A DNA stretch of 64,000 bases from positions 62,001 to 126,000 of the forward strand of contig NZ_JACCBX010000011.1 in assembly GCF_013409995.1 (NCBI RefSeq). The letters are read 5' to 3'. Source of the stretch: Neobacillus driksii (GTDB lineage: Bacteria; Bacillota; Bacilli; Bacillales; Cytobacillaceae). The position numbers were made by a program, and so were the translations under genes. Shown here in pieces: positions 50,484 to 59,144 of this stretch. The notes beneath the pieces are model-generated. The model was not told the origin of the DNA, made no database searches, and was given only the letters and a program-made list of their open reading frames with translations. Position 1 is the stretch's first letter. Every line of letters starts with the position of its first letter.

Positions 50484-52064
50484 CTAGTTGCCTTCTACAA
50501 GCTTTTTATATTCATTCATTTGTTTTTGTATCTCTTTTTGAACCTTTTCATAACCTGCTGCTTCCAATCTCTTACGGAAATCTTTGACAGCTTTTTCTGG
50601 ATCTCCAGCTTTACCGAACGCAATCGCTGGCACCAATTGTGCAGTCACTTGTGATAGAGCAGAAAGTTCAGCTTCTACCGGAGTACTATCAAATACAAAT
50701 TGGCCATATGGGTACGGCTTTTTAATGGTATCGTACTGCGCATAAATCTCAGACATTCCTTCCCATTTGTCAGCACTAGGGATTTCGAATTTGTCTACAC
50801 GACCACCCCAGAAGTTAGCAGAGAATGCATCTTTTGTTTCATCGTAACCTTCAGGACGAGTACGTTTGCCGTCTACAATCTCGTATTGTACTCCCTCAAT
50901 ACCATAGTTAAATAGTTTGTAAATTTCCTCATCGTTTCGAATTAGATCATATACCATAAGCGCACGTTCAGGGTTTTTGCTGTGAGCACCAACCGCTGTA
51001 GCACCGTGAGTAATCGACATTGAAACTAAGTTGTCACGTGTATCAGACCAAGCAAACATATCGATTTCTGAACCTGGTTGTTTTAGGTCCATCTGTGGAC
51101 GTAAGCCTGAGAATGTTTCTGTGTGGTGCTGATCAGCACCTGTTTTTCCAGCTTGGAATAAAGCGCGGGTGTCCCCTTTATAGTTCAAAACGTCAGAACG
51201 CCAGTAGCCTTTATCTGCCCAATCCTTCATCATCTTTGCATAGTCTACAAACACATCTTCGAACACAGGACTCATAACTTTATACTTATCTTCATAGGAT
51301 TCTGCCCAATAAATTGGGAATACACCTGTTGTAATTGGAAGTTCAATCGCATCGGAATAAGAAGTTGTATAACCCCATGCCGTTGTAACATTTGTTCCTG
51401 GTGTATCCCAAGGAATTACACCCTTTTTATTATCTTTAATGCCCTGGAAGTATTTACCGAGTGTTTCAAAATCTTTAATAGGTTCAGTGATTCCAAATTC
51501 TTTCGCCCAATCTGTACGATAGAAAAAGCCGTGGTTAACCCATTGAGTATAAGAGTCCTCGGGAATCATAACAATTTTGCCATCATATTTTGTTTCTTCC
51601 CAACTTTCTTTGGAAACCTCTTCAAATGTCTTAGGTGCATATTTAGGCAGCAGGTCGGTAATATCCATGAATGCACCTTTTTGTGCATTTCCCCAAGCAT
51701 CCAACCAGTCAGTAGCAGTGATAATTAAATCAACAGGTTCTCCAGAAGCTAGTGTTAGATTATACTTTGTCATATAATCGGCCCATTCAATCCATTTCAG
51801 CTGAAGTTTAGCGTTTACTTTTTCTTTTAATTTTGTATTTACTTGTTCCATTACTTTTTCTAATTGTCCGTTGGTCGGTTTATCTCCCAATACCATCATG
51901 GTAATGGTTACCTCTTTAGAAGTATCAACTTCACCATTTGCGTTTGTCTTTGTACCAGATTCAGAGTTTTTTGAACCCGTTTGACTTGAGCCGCTACAGG
52001 CCACAAGGCTAAAAGTCAACAACATAACCAAAAATAATACCAAGATTCTTTTTATCTTCACCAT
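50484..52064 (-). CDS. Sugar ABC transporter substrate-binding lipoprotein
   Basis: A 526-residue extracellular binding protein; lipoprotein signal with lipobox LVAC (Cys near 23), Ser/Gly/Asn-rich linker, then VTITMMVLGDKPTNGQLEKV and a large ligand-binding domain. ATG 52064 follows GGGAGG. Third gene of the permease-permease-binding-protein operon under LacI-type operators. Not closely similar to the LplA-type protein at 34 kb, so it probably binds a different oligosaccharide, most simply the lacZ substrate class. Confidence 0.9.
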   Translation of the reverse strand: MVKIKRILVLFLVMLLTFSLVACSGSSQTGSKNSESGTKTNANGEVDTSKEVTITMMVLGDKPTNGQLEKVMEQVNTKLKEKVNAKLQLKWIEWADYMTKYNLTLASGEPVDLIITATDWLDAWGNAQKGAFMDITDLLPKYAPKTFEEVSKESWEETKYDGKIVMIPEDSYTQWVNHGFFYRTDWAKEFGITEPIKDFETLGKYFQGIKDNKKGVIPWDTPGTNVTTAWGYTTSYSDAIELPITTGVFPIYWAESYEDKYKVMSPVFEDVFVDYAKMMKDWADKGYWRSDVLNYKGDTRALFQAGKTGADQHHTETFSGLRPQMDLKQPGSEIDMFAWSDTRDNLVSMSITHGATAVGAHSKNPERALMVYDLIRNDEEIYKLFNYGIEGVQYEIVDGKRTRPEGYDETKDAFSANFWGGRVDKFEIPSADKWEGMSEIYAQYDTIKKPYPYGQFVFDSTPVEAELSALSQVTAQLVPAIAFGKAGDPEKAVKDFRKRLEAAGYEKVQKEIQKQMNEYKKLVEGN

Positions 52065-52137
52065 TTTATTGCCTCCCTTTTAAATTTACTAATTGTTACT
52101 CTCTATGAAACAAGGAAAATTCCTTACTCATATTCCA

Positions 52138-53040
52138 TTACCCTTTTACTGCACCAACTGTAATACCTTGAATAAAGTACTTCTGTACAAACGGATAAAA
52201 TAGAATAACAGGTCCAGTAGCGACAATGGCTGTTGCCATTTTCATACTTTCCAATGGTATGTCTTGCGGCGTTACATTGGCGGATGCAGCCGAATTTCTA
52301 ATGAAATCAGCACTTGTGATTACGTTATAAAGAAACAACTGTAACGGTCTATATTCCATATTTGGTGAAAGGAAAAGCATGGAATTATACCATTCATTCC
52401 AATACCCGAGGGCAATGAAAAGTCCGATTGTCGCCAAGGCAGGGGTAGTCATCGGAAGAATAATTCTTAAGAAAATCGTGAAATCACCTGCACCATCCAT
52501 CTTCGCAGATTCCGTGATCTCATGTGGAATCGACTTTACAAAAGCCTTCATCATAATGATGAGAAAAGGACTTAGCAATCCAGGCAAGAGTACTGCCAAG
52601 TAATTATCTTTAAGATGCAGATACTGCGTTATTAAGAGATAAAACGGGACAAGTCCACCTGAAAAAAGAGTGGTAAAGTAGATATAAAATGATATTTTAT
52701 TACGGTACAAGAAATCTTGGCGCTGCAAGGCATAACCTGTCATTGCTACAATAAATAGACCTATTGCAGTTCCGACAACAGTAATAATCATCGTCACCAT
52801 ATAGGATCCAATCACAAGTCTTGGATTCTTGAAAACAATTTCATAAGCAAAGGTAGAAAACTCTTTCGGCCATAAAGAGAAACCGCTTTCCATAATAGCA
52901 CTCTCAGATGTTAAGGAAGATGACAAGATTAAGACGAATGGTAAAAGACAACATAGAGCAAATAAACCAATAAAACCATATCCAATCATACGAACCATTA
53001 TCGTAGAAAAATCTATATTACGTCTGGCTGAGTTTTCCAT
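52138..53040 (-). CDS. Carbohydrate ABC transporter permease (MalG-like)
   Basis: A 300-residue permease with six transmembrane segments and EAA loop (TESAKMDGAGDFTIFLRIILPMTTP). ATG 53040 follows AAAGGAGG. Pairs with the permease encoded 16 bp upstream. No ATPase in the operon. Confidence 0.9.
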   Translation of the reverse strand: MENSARRNIDFSTIMVRMIGYGFIGLFALCCLLPFVLILSSSLTSESAIMESGFSLWPKEFSTFAYEIVFKNPRLVIGSYMVTMIITVVGTAIGLFIVAMTGYALQRQDFLYRNKISFYIYFTTLFSGGLVPFYLLITQYLHLKDNYLAVLLPGLLSPFLIIMMKAFVKSIPHEITESAKMDGAGDFTIFLRIILPMTTPALATIGLFIALGYWNEWYNSMLFLSPNMEYRPLQLFLYNVITSADFIRNSAASANVTPQDIPLESMKMATAIVATGPVILFYPFVQKYFIQGITVGAVKG

Positions 53041-53055
53041 ACATACGTTCCTCCT

Positions 53056-54027
53056 TTAAAACAAAGAGTTTTCTGGTGAAACTTTTTTCACAATCCAGTT
53101 GGCTGTAAGGACAATAAAGAGACCCAAAATAGATTGATATAAACTTACCGCACTTCCCAATGAGAAGTTAAAATTCGTCATCAACGTTCGGAAAACGTAG
53201 GTTTCAATAATATCTGTTGTTGGATAGAGCATGGTATTATTCGCACCAACAAGGTTATAAAACAAACCGAAATTTCCTTTTAATACTCCACCTAAAGAGA
53301 ACAATAGCAGAATGATAAAGGTTGGCTTAAGGTAAGGAATAATGATATATCGAATACGCTGGAAAGCGTTAGCTCCATCGATTTCTGCTGCTTCTAAAAT
53401 GGATTTGTCAAGGCCCATGATCGCTGCGAAATAGACGATCGATCCATAGCCTGTTGATTGCCATAGGAATGTAATGACAATAATATAAGGCCAAATTGCC
53501 GGATTCGAATAAGTCTCTACTGGATCCATGCCAATCATTTTTAAAAATGAATTAAGTATCCCATAATCGTAACTAAGTATGTTATAAGCTAAAAGTCCAA
53601 CTAAAACGGCAGAAATAAAATGCGGCAGAAACATAAGTGTTTGTGATATCTTTTTGAACCATTTATTTCTTAGTTCGTTGAGCATGATGGCTACAGCTAT
53701 TTGGAGGATATTACCTAAAATGATGAAAGCAATATTATAAGCTATCGTATTAAAGGTTAACTTCCACAAATCACCAGTCATAACCAAAAAGCGAAAATTA
53801 TCAAAGCCAACGAACGCGCTCTTAAAGATTCCAAGTGAATAATCAAAGTTTACAAAGGCAAGATAGAGTCCCGGCATTGGCAGGTAAGCAAAAACAGCGA
53901 AGAAAATAATGGCAGGTAAACACATAATAAGAAGGGTTCGGTTATTCCACAATCTTTTAAATAAAGTATCTTTGATCTTCGTTTTAACAATAGGTGCCTG
54001 GTGTGATTGCACCGTAACGGTTTTCAT
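53056..54027 (-). CDS. Carbohydrate ABC transporter permease (LplB-like)
   Basis: A 323-residue permease, six transmembrane segments, EAA loop ILEAAEIDGANAFQRIRYIIIPYLKP. The ATG at 54027 (MKTVTVQ) is chosen because GGGGGG lies about 8 nt upstream; the longer frame to 54096 runs through it. First gene of the LacI-controlled importer operon. Confidence 0.9.
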   Translation of the reverse strand: MKTVTVQSHQAPIVKTKIKDTLFKRLWNNRTLLIMCLPAIIFFAVFAYLPMPGLYLAFVNFDYSLGIFKSAFVGFDNFRFLVMTGDLWKLTFNTIAYNIAFIILGNILQIAVAIMLNELRNKWFKKISQTLMFLPHFISAVLVGLLAYNILSYDYGILNSFLKMIGMDPVETYSNPAIWPYIIVITFLWQSTGYGSIVYFAAIMGLDKSILEAAEIDGANAFQRIRYIIIPYLKPTFIILLLFSLGGVLKGNFGLFYNLVGANNTMLYPTTDIIETYVFRTLMTNFNFSLGSAVSLYQSILGLFIVLTANWIVKKVSPENSLF

Positions 54028-54193
54028 ATAAATCCCCCCTAAACAACACGATTTTGACACGAGCACGAACAAGTTTTCACAAAAGAAAATAAACAAAGTG
54101 GTTTAATACATTACTAATCTATCTGTATAAAAAAGTCTTTCCAAAACTACGAAAGGATCTTTTATATAGAAAGATTAGTTCTTTAGCAAATCG

Positions 54194-54492
54194 TGAAATC
54201 GTTTTCAAAGTCATTTCTATAAAATTCCGGTTAATTTTAACATACATAATTTCTACGTAGGTCAAATGAAATGGGTTTCATAATTACTAACAAAAAATGC
54301 AGTTTGTTGTTTGAAGCACTAGTAATTTCTTAGATTAATACGATGAAAGCGGTTACCTAATTTTCATTATATTCATATTTCTATTAAAAGTAAATACTAT
54401 ATACTGAATTTTCCTATTGTTCCGAAAATTATTTTATATTACACTTCCATTGGGCTTATTAGTATTTGTCCTACATTAAGAAACGGGTTTCA
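54194..54492 (-). promoter_or_regulatory. Importer-operon control region: LacI-type operators and cre
   Basis: Four palindromic sites lie in the 582-bp gene-free gap: TGAAATCGTTTTCA (54194-54207), TGAAATGGGTTTCA (54267-54280), the cre-like TGAAAGCGGTTACC (54344-54357) and AGAAACGGGTTTCA (54479-54492). The second abuts a minus-strand -35 box TTGACC (54260-54265), and the first lies downstream of the start, so a repressor could bridge them. A clear -10 box could not be fixed. The remaining gap is AT-rich without genes. Confidence 0.7.
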
Positions 54493-54609
54493 ATATGTTC
54501 CCTTGGAAAAATAATGATCATCCAAGGGAACAAACCAACCCTTTTTACAGTAGTTCTTTTCTAGCAGCAAAATAAGAATCACCAAATTGACAAGGTACTA
54601 TAAATTCCT

Positions 54610-57600
54610 TTATATTTTAATCCCCTTAATTTTAAAAGAATAAGAGTAGCATCGATTTGCAAAGAGGGTGAATTCAGGATGTGTTTTTTGGCCCCAGCTG
54701 TCGTCTCCGCCTACGCCCATTTGTTTATAATTAATCCTTACTACCGTCTTATCGCTAGATGGTAATTTATATCCGTGATCATGTTCTTCAAGCTCAAAGG
54801 GGGTGTATGGTAAAGCATTCACTTCAACCGTAGGGCTTCCAGAAATTTTTAATCCTTCCCCCTGCTGATTGGTTAACAATGCCCATCTTACACCTGTTTT
54901 ATTTCCGCATTCCTGTGGTCTTAGGTATGGTACATATTGGTCTTTTACTATACCACTATAAATTCCAATTTTCGCGCCTTTCTCTTTATCCCAATAATTT
55001 TCATATGGGCCCTTTCCATACCAAGTGATGGTATCAAATCTGCCATCTAATGTTGTCATCATTCCAACCTCTGGTATCTCAGGAAGATCGTTCCCTGGTT
55101 CTAGCTGATAGTCTACTGTTATTTCTCCATCACCCATAATGGTGTAAACAATCTTGCAAGATGACAGTGTTGCCGGCAAAGTGAATTCCGTTGTAACTAC
55201 AGTAGCCGTACTCTTTGCATCAATTAAAAACGATGTAAGAACTTTATTCTTTCCAGCTTCTCTCCATACAGAGCTGCGTTCCTGCAATTTATTCCCACGG
55301 TCATTATCTGTCATCGCACGCCAAAAATTTAGACCTACACCATTCTCGAGTAAAGGGATGCCATTAAAACTATAGGACTCTAGGGTTCCATTTCCTTTAT
55401 TAAAAATAACATTAAAGCTTTCCCCACTAATTGTTACATAATTGTCTTCTTGAATTACTTTTGTTTGTGGGAAATTGACAGGCATACTTTCTGATATTGC
55501 ATTAACTGTAGGAACAACAAATTGTTCAAAAGCAACTTCATGGCCATTATCTGCCCAATTGGTGCTATTTTTCAAATGCAGGCTAACAGTTAAAATGTAT
55601 TCATCAGAATGTTTACATCCTTCAGGAATAGAGTAAGCTAATTTAATCGTTTTTGTGGAGCATGGTTCTACCCTTATTTCTGAGGTGCCTTTTTGAATTA
55701 CCAAACCATTTTCTGCTAGCTGCCAAACGAGTTCGTACTTTTGAAGGTCTGTAAACAGATAGTTATTTACTACATCAACAAGTCCCTCTTGGAGATTAGC
55801 TGCAGTAAAGCGGACATTCTGATAGCACTTTTTCACCTCGATAATCTTTGGTGATATCGTACCATCTGCAAAAATCAAACCATTCCCTGAAAAATTCCCA
55901 TCATGAGGTGTTTCTCCAAAGTCACCGCCATAAGCTAAGTATGGTACACCATCATTGGTCTTTGTTTCCAAAGCTTGATCCTTCCAGTCCCAAATAAATC
56001 CTCCCTGAATAATAGGGTATTTTTCAAATAAATCTGTATACTTGTAAAGGTTTCCACAAGAATTCCCCATTGCATGACTATATTCACATAGAATGTACGG
56101 TTTCGGATTATCAGTGTACTTAGCATATTCAGCATATTTCTTTACACCTTCAGGACTTACATACATTGTGCTTTCAATATCTGAAGCGGCTTCTGATTTT
56201 CGGTAATGGAAGATTCCTTCATAATGAACAATTCTAGTAGGATCATTCTCCTTTAGAAAATCATGCATTTTTATAAAATTATCCCCGCCAAACGATTCAT
56301 TCCCAAGCGACCAAATAATAATCGAAGGATGGTTTTTATCTCGTTGAAACATTGAGTTACAACGATCAAGGACGTTTTCTCGCCATTCAACCTTGCTGCC
56401 TGGCACCGCATCGCCTTCATCTTTCTGCCCATACCTCCATGTCCCGTGAGTTTCAAGATTTGTTTCATCAATGACATACAAACCATATTGATCACATAAT
56501 TCGTACCACAATGGATTATTCGGATAATGCGAAGTACGGACGGCATTAATATTATGCTGCTTCATTAATTTAATATCATTAACCATATCATCGTAACCAA
56601 CAGCTCTCCCTTTACCGGATGCAAACTCGTGTCGATTTACACCTTTGAAGACAATTCTTTTGCCGTTGATTTTCATGAGACCATCTTTTATTTCAAATGT
56701 TCGGAATCCTACCTTACAGCTTTCCGTTTCTTTAATGATTCCGCTTTCATCTTTTAAAGTCAAAACTAGAGTATAAAGGTATGGACATTCTGCACTCCAT
56801 TTAAAAGGATTACTTACATGAGTTGAAGTATTGATCGAAAGGAGGGATTGATTTTCCATATCAACCATTATTTGAAGTGATTCTTCTAATACAGGGTTTT
56901 CTTCATGGTCATAGAGCATCGCTTCAACTGTATAGCCATTCACGGTCTGCTCAAATGCATTTTTGATTTTTGCTTCAATTTTCAATTTAGCGTCCTTATA
57001 TTCCTGATCCAATTCCGTGGTCACAAAGAAATCATTAATATGAATTTCTGGAGTAGAATACAAATAGACATCACGAAAAATTCCGCTCATTCTCCAAAAA
57101 TCCTGGTCTTCTAACCAGCTCGCATCACACCAACGATAAACCTCTACCGCTAACTTGTTTTCGCCATCAATTAAGTATGGTGTTAAATCAAACTCGGCCG
57201 GTGTAAAGGTATCTTCACTATATCCGACAAATTCTCCATTCACCCACACATAAAAGGCTGATTCTACTCCTTGAAAGTTAATATAAACCGGTTTGCCCTT
57301 CCAATCCTCTGAAATCGTAAAACTACGAATATACTGTCCAACAGGATTATAGTTTGTCGGAGCAAAAGGCGGCTTTATATCTTCTTTTCCTTCCCAAGGG
57401 TATCTAACATTCGTATATTGAGGATAATCATATCCTTGTAACTGCCAGTGTGACGGCACTTTGATTTCATCCCACTCACTAGCATCATAATCCCCCTTAA
57501 AAAAGTCCTGATTTCTTTTTTTAGGATTCTCATAAAATGCGAACTTCCAATTTCCATTTAACGACTGATAAAATTCAGATGAAGTTCGGTCTCCTTTTAA

Positions 57601-57741
57601 TGCCTCTTCTGCTGTCCTGTAAGGCATTAATGTTGCATGAGCATCCAATCGATTCAATTGAAAAATCTCTGGGTTGTTATTCCACTCAGGATATCCATTT
57701 TTAGGTGGAGAGTATTTATATTTATTCATCAGTTTAAACAT
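54610..57741 (-). CDS. lacZ: Beta-galactosidase LacZ-type, glycoside hydrolase family 2 (1043 aa)
   Basis: A 1043-residue full-length LacZ-type enzyme: jelly roll with WQLQGYDYPQYTNVRYPW, two Ig-like domains, TIM barrel with acid/base E482 in SLGNES and nucleophile E553 in LCEYSHAMGN, and a C-terminal Bgal_small domain (GKGPYENYWDKEKGAKIG, RPQECGNKTGVRW). It hydrolyses lactose or other beta-D-galactosides in the cytosol. ATG 57741 follows GAGG at 7 nt. Flanked by a lacI-type gene upstream in the same orientation and an importer operon downstream, both with the same operator. Confidence 0.95.
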   Translation of the reverse strand: MFKLMNKYKYSPPKNGYPEWNNNPEIFQLNRLDAHATLMPYRTAEEALKGDRTSSEFYQSLNGNWKFAFYENPKKRNQDFFKGDYDASEWDEIKVPSHWQLQGYDYPQYTNVRYPWEGKEDIKPPFAPTNYNPVGQYIRSFTISEDWKGKPVYINFQGVESAFYVWVNGEFVGYSEDTFTPAEFDLTPYLIDGENKLAVEVYRWCDASWLEDQDFWRMSGIFRDVYLYSTPEIHINDFFVTTELDQEYKDAKLKIEAKIKNAFEQTVNGYTVEAMLYDHEENPVLEESLQIMVDMENQSLLSINTSTHVSNPFKWSAECPYLYTLVLTLKDESGIIKETESCKVGFRTFEIKDGLMKINGKRIVFKGVNRHEFASGKGRAVGYDDMVNDIKLMKQHNINAVRTSHYPNNPLWYELCDQYGLYVIDETNLETHGTWRYGQKDEGDAVPGSKVEWRENVLDRCNSMFQRDKNHPSIIIWSLGNESFGGDNFIKMHDFLKENDPTRIVHYEGIFHYRKSEAASDIESTMYVSPEGVKKYAEYAKYTDNPKPYILCEYSHAMGNSCGNLYKYTDLFEKYPIIQGGFIWDWKDQALETKTNDGVPYLAYGGDFGETPHDGNFSGNGLIFADGTISPKIIEVKKCYQNVRFTAANLQEGLVDVVNNYLFTDLQKYELVWQLAENGLVIQKGTSEIRVEPCSTKTIKLAYSIPEGCKHSDEYILTVSLHLKNSTNWADNGHEVAFEQFVVPTVNAISESMPVNFPQTKVIQEDNYVTISGESFNVIFNKGNGTLESYSFNGIPLLENGVGLNFWRAMTDNDRGNKLQERSSVWREAGKNKVLTSFLIDAKSTATVVTTEFTLPATLSSCKIVYTIMGDGEITVDYQLEPGNDLPEIPEVGMMTTLDGRFDTITWYGKGPYENYWDKEKGAKIGIYSGIVKDQYVPYLRPQECGNKTGVRWALLTNQQGEGLKISGSPTVEVNALPYTPFELEEHDHGYKLPSSDKTVVRINYKQMGVGGDDSWGQKTHPEFTLFANRCYSYSFKIKGIKI

Positions 57742-57777
57742 AAAACTACCTCACTTCCATAAACTTATTTAAAATCA

Positions 57778-57881
57778 TGAAATCGGTTTCAAACCTATCA
57801 AAAAACAAAGGAATATAATTATCTATTATAGTAAAGTTGATTACTATAACTTTATATTCCTCAAACGCGAAACCCATTTCA
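57778..57881 (-). promoter_or_regulatory. lacZ promoter with two LacI-type operators
   Basis: TGAAATCGGTTTCA at 57778-57791 and CGAAACCCATTTCA at 57868-57881 flank a minus-strand -10 box TATAAT (57825-57830). The pair is 90 bp centre to centre, suited to repression by looping. The first site also matches the cre consensus fully. Confidence 0.75.
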
Positions 57882-57924
57882 TAATTATCGTACCTCAAGA
57901 TTTGGAAACACGCAATATTTTATT

Positions 57925-58962
57925 TCATTTTTCTGAAAATATTTTACAAGAATCTCTTAGTACGAGTGATGTTGGAATAACCGTTTCTTTCTTTGCTTCT
58001 TTCTCATTAATTAAATCTACTAGTACCTTAATAGCGGTTTGACCCAATTGATCATAATTCTGACTTATAGTCGTAATGCCTGGAGGGAAATGCTTTGCCA
58101 AATAAATGTCATCAAACCCAACAACTGAAACATCATCTGGAACCTTTAACCCAAATTTGGTAAGGACCTTTATTACGCCAATTGCTACTAAATCGTTCGC
58201 ACAGATAACCGCAGTAGGCCTTTCTTTTAAAGAGAGGAATTTTGCAGCAACTTCTTCACCAGATTCAATACTAAACCCGGCATCCAAAACCCAACTTTTA
58301 TTGACACCTAGTCCTTTCGTTTCCATCACATTAACAAATGTTTTCTTTTTTACATCCGTTGAACTTATCCCTTCTAATCCGCCAAGAAAACCAATCTTTT
58401 TATGATTTAGGTTTACTAGTAGTTCAACAAGCATTTCAACCCCTGATTCTTCATCCGTTCTAACAATATGGGCATCTACCCCTGACATTTGACCGTTAAC
58501 AAAAACAACAGGAACTCTTTCCATTACTTTCTTCATTTCTTCAGCGTATTCCTGATCGGTGTCAGTGTCATTAATTCTACCGCCAAGATAAATAATCCCA
58601 TCGACCTGTTTTTCTACTAAACTTTGCAAGTATTTCGATTCATTTTCTGAGTTGTTCATCGTATTGCACAAAAATGTTGTATATCCTAATTCCAATGCAA
58701 AAGCTTCACTTTTTTGAACCAGTGTTGAAAAAAACGGGTGATTTATGTCTGGTAAGATAAATCCGATGGTTTTCGATTGCTTATGTAATAAGCTTCTTGC
58801 TAAACTATTGGGTCTAAAGTTATATTTTTCAATCACATCAACTATTTTCCGCATTGTCTGTGGACGGACTTTTGCATTTCCGGTTAAGACTCTTGAAACT
58901 GTAGCTGGAGATACATTAGCTTCTTTAGCAATGTCATATATTGTTATATTTTCCTTTTTCAT
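57925..58962 (-). CDS. LacI-family repressor of the beta-galactoside genes
   Basis: A 345-residue LacI/GalR protein: N-terminal helix-turn-helix (TIYDIAKEANVSPATVSRVL, about 7-26), hinge with NSLARSL and a periplasmic-binding-protein-like sugar domain (KTIGFILPDINHPFFSTLV, DDIYLAKHFPPGITTI). ATG 58962 has GGAAAGG close upstream. Its promoter carries the exact reverse complement of the lacZ operator, so it is autoregulated and likely controls lacZ and the importer at 50-54 kb. Confidence 0.92.
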   Translation of the reverse strand: MKKENITIYDIAKEANVSPATVSRVLTGNAKVRPQTMRKIVDVIEKYNFRPNSLARSLLHKQSKTIGFILPDINHPFFSTLVQKSEAFALELGYTTFLCNTMNNSENESKYLQSLVEKQVDGIIYLGGRINDTDTDQEYAEEMKKVMERVPVVFVNGQMSGVDAHIVRTDEESGVEMLVELLVNLNHKKIGFLGGLEGISSTDVKKKTFVNVMETKGLGVNKSWVLDAGFSIESGEEVAAKFLSLKERPTAVICANDLVAIGVIKVLTKFGLKVPDDVSVVGFDDIYLAKHFPPGITTISQNYDQLGQTAIKVLVDLINEKEAKKETVIPTSLVLRDSCKIFSEK

Positions 58963-59009
58963 ACCTTTCCACCACCGCTAATGATTTCATTGCAATCAAG
59001 AAGATTCAG

Positions 59010-59056
59010 TGAAACCGATTTCATTCAATTGTACTGCCATAATAATCTTTAGTCAA
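59010..59056 (-). promoter_or_regulatory. lacI promoter and operator
   Basis: Minus strand: TTGACT (59051-59056), 17 bp, TACAAT (59028-59033), an excellent sigma-A promoter. TGAAATCGGTTTCA (59010-59023 read on the minus strand) covers the transcription start. Confidence 0.85.
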
Positions 59057-59064
59057 CACCTATT

Positions 59065-59096
59065 AGGCTCCCCTATTATAGGAGAGCCTTTTTTTC
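59065..59096 (+). terminator. Terminator-like hairpin between exporter and lacI genes
   Basis: Stem AGGCTCCCCT / AGGAGAGCCT (one mismatch) followed by a plus-strand T-run. In the minus direction the stem has an A-run before it and no T-run after, so its use for the exporter genes is uncertain. Confidence 0.5.
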
Positions 59097-59144
59097 TATT
59101 AACATATAAAACAATTGGACAAGGTAGTATCTTAGCTTCTTTAA

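Noticed and set aside
54610..57741. Short frames inside lacZ and the other glycosidase genes on both strands.
   Set aside because: All are out-of-frame shadows of well-conserved coding regions with no independent start signals.
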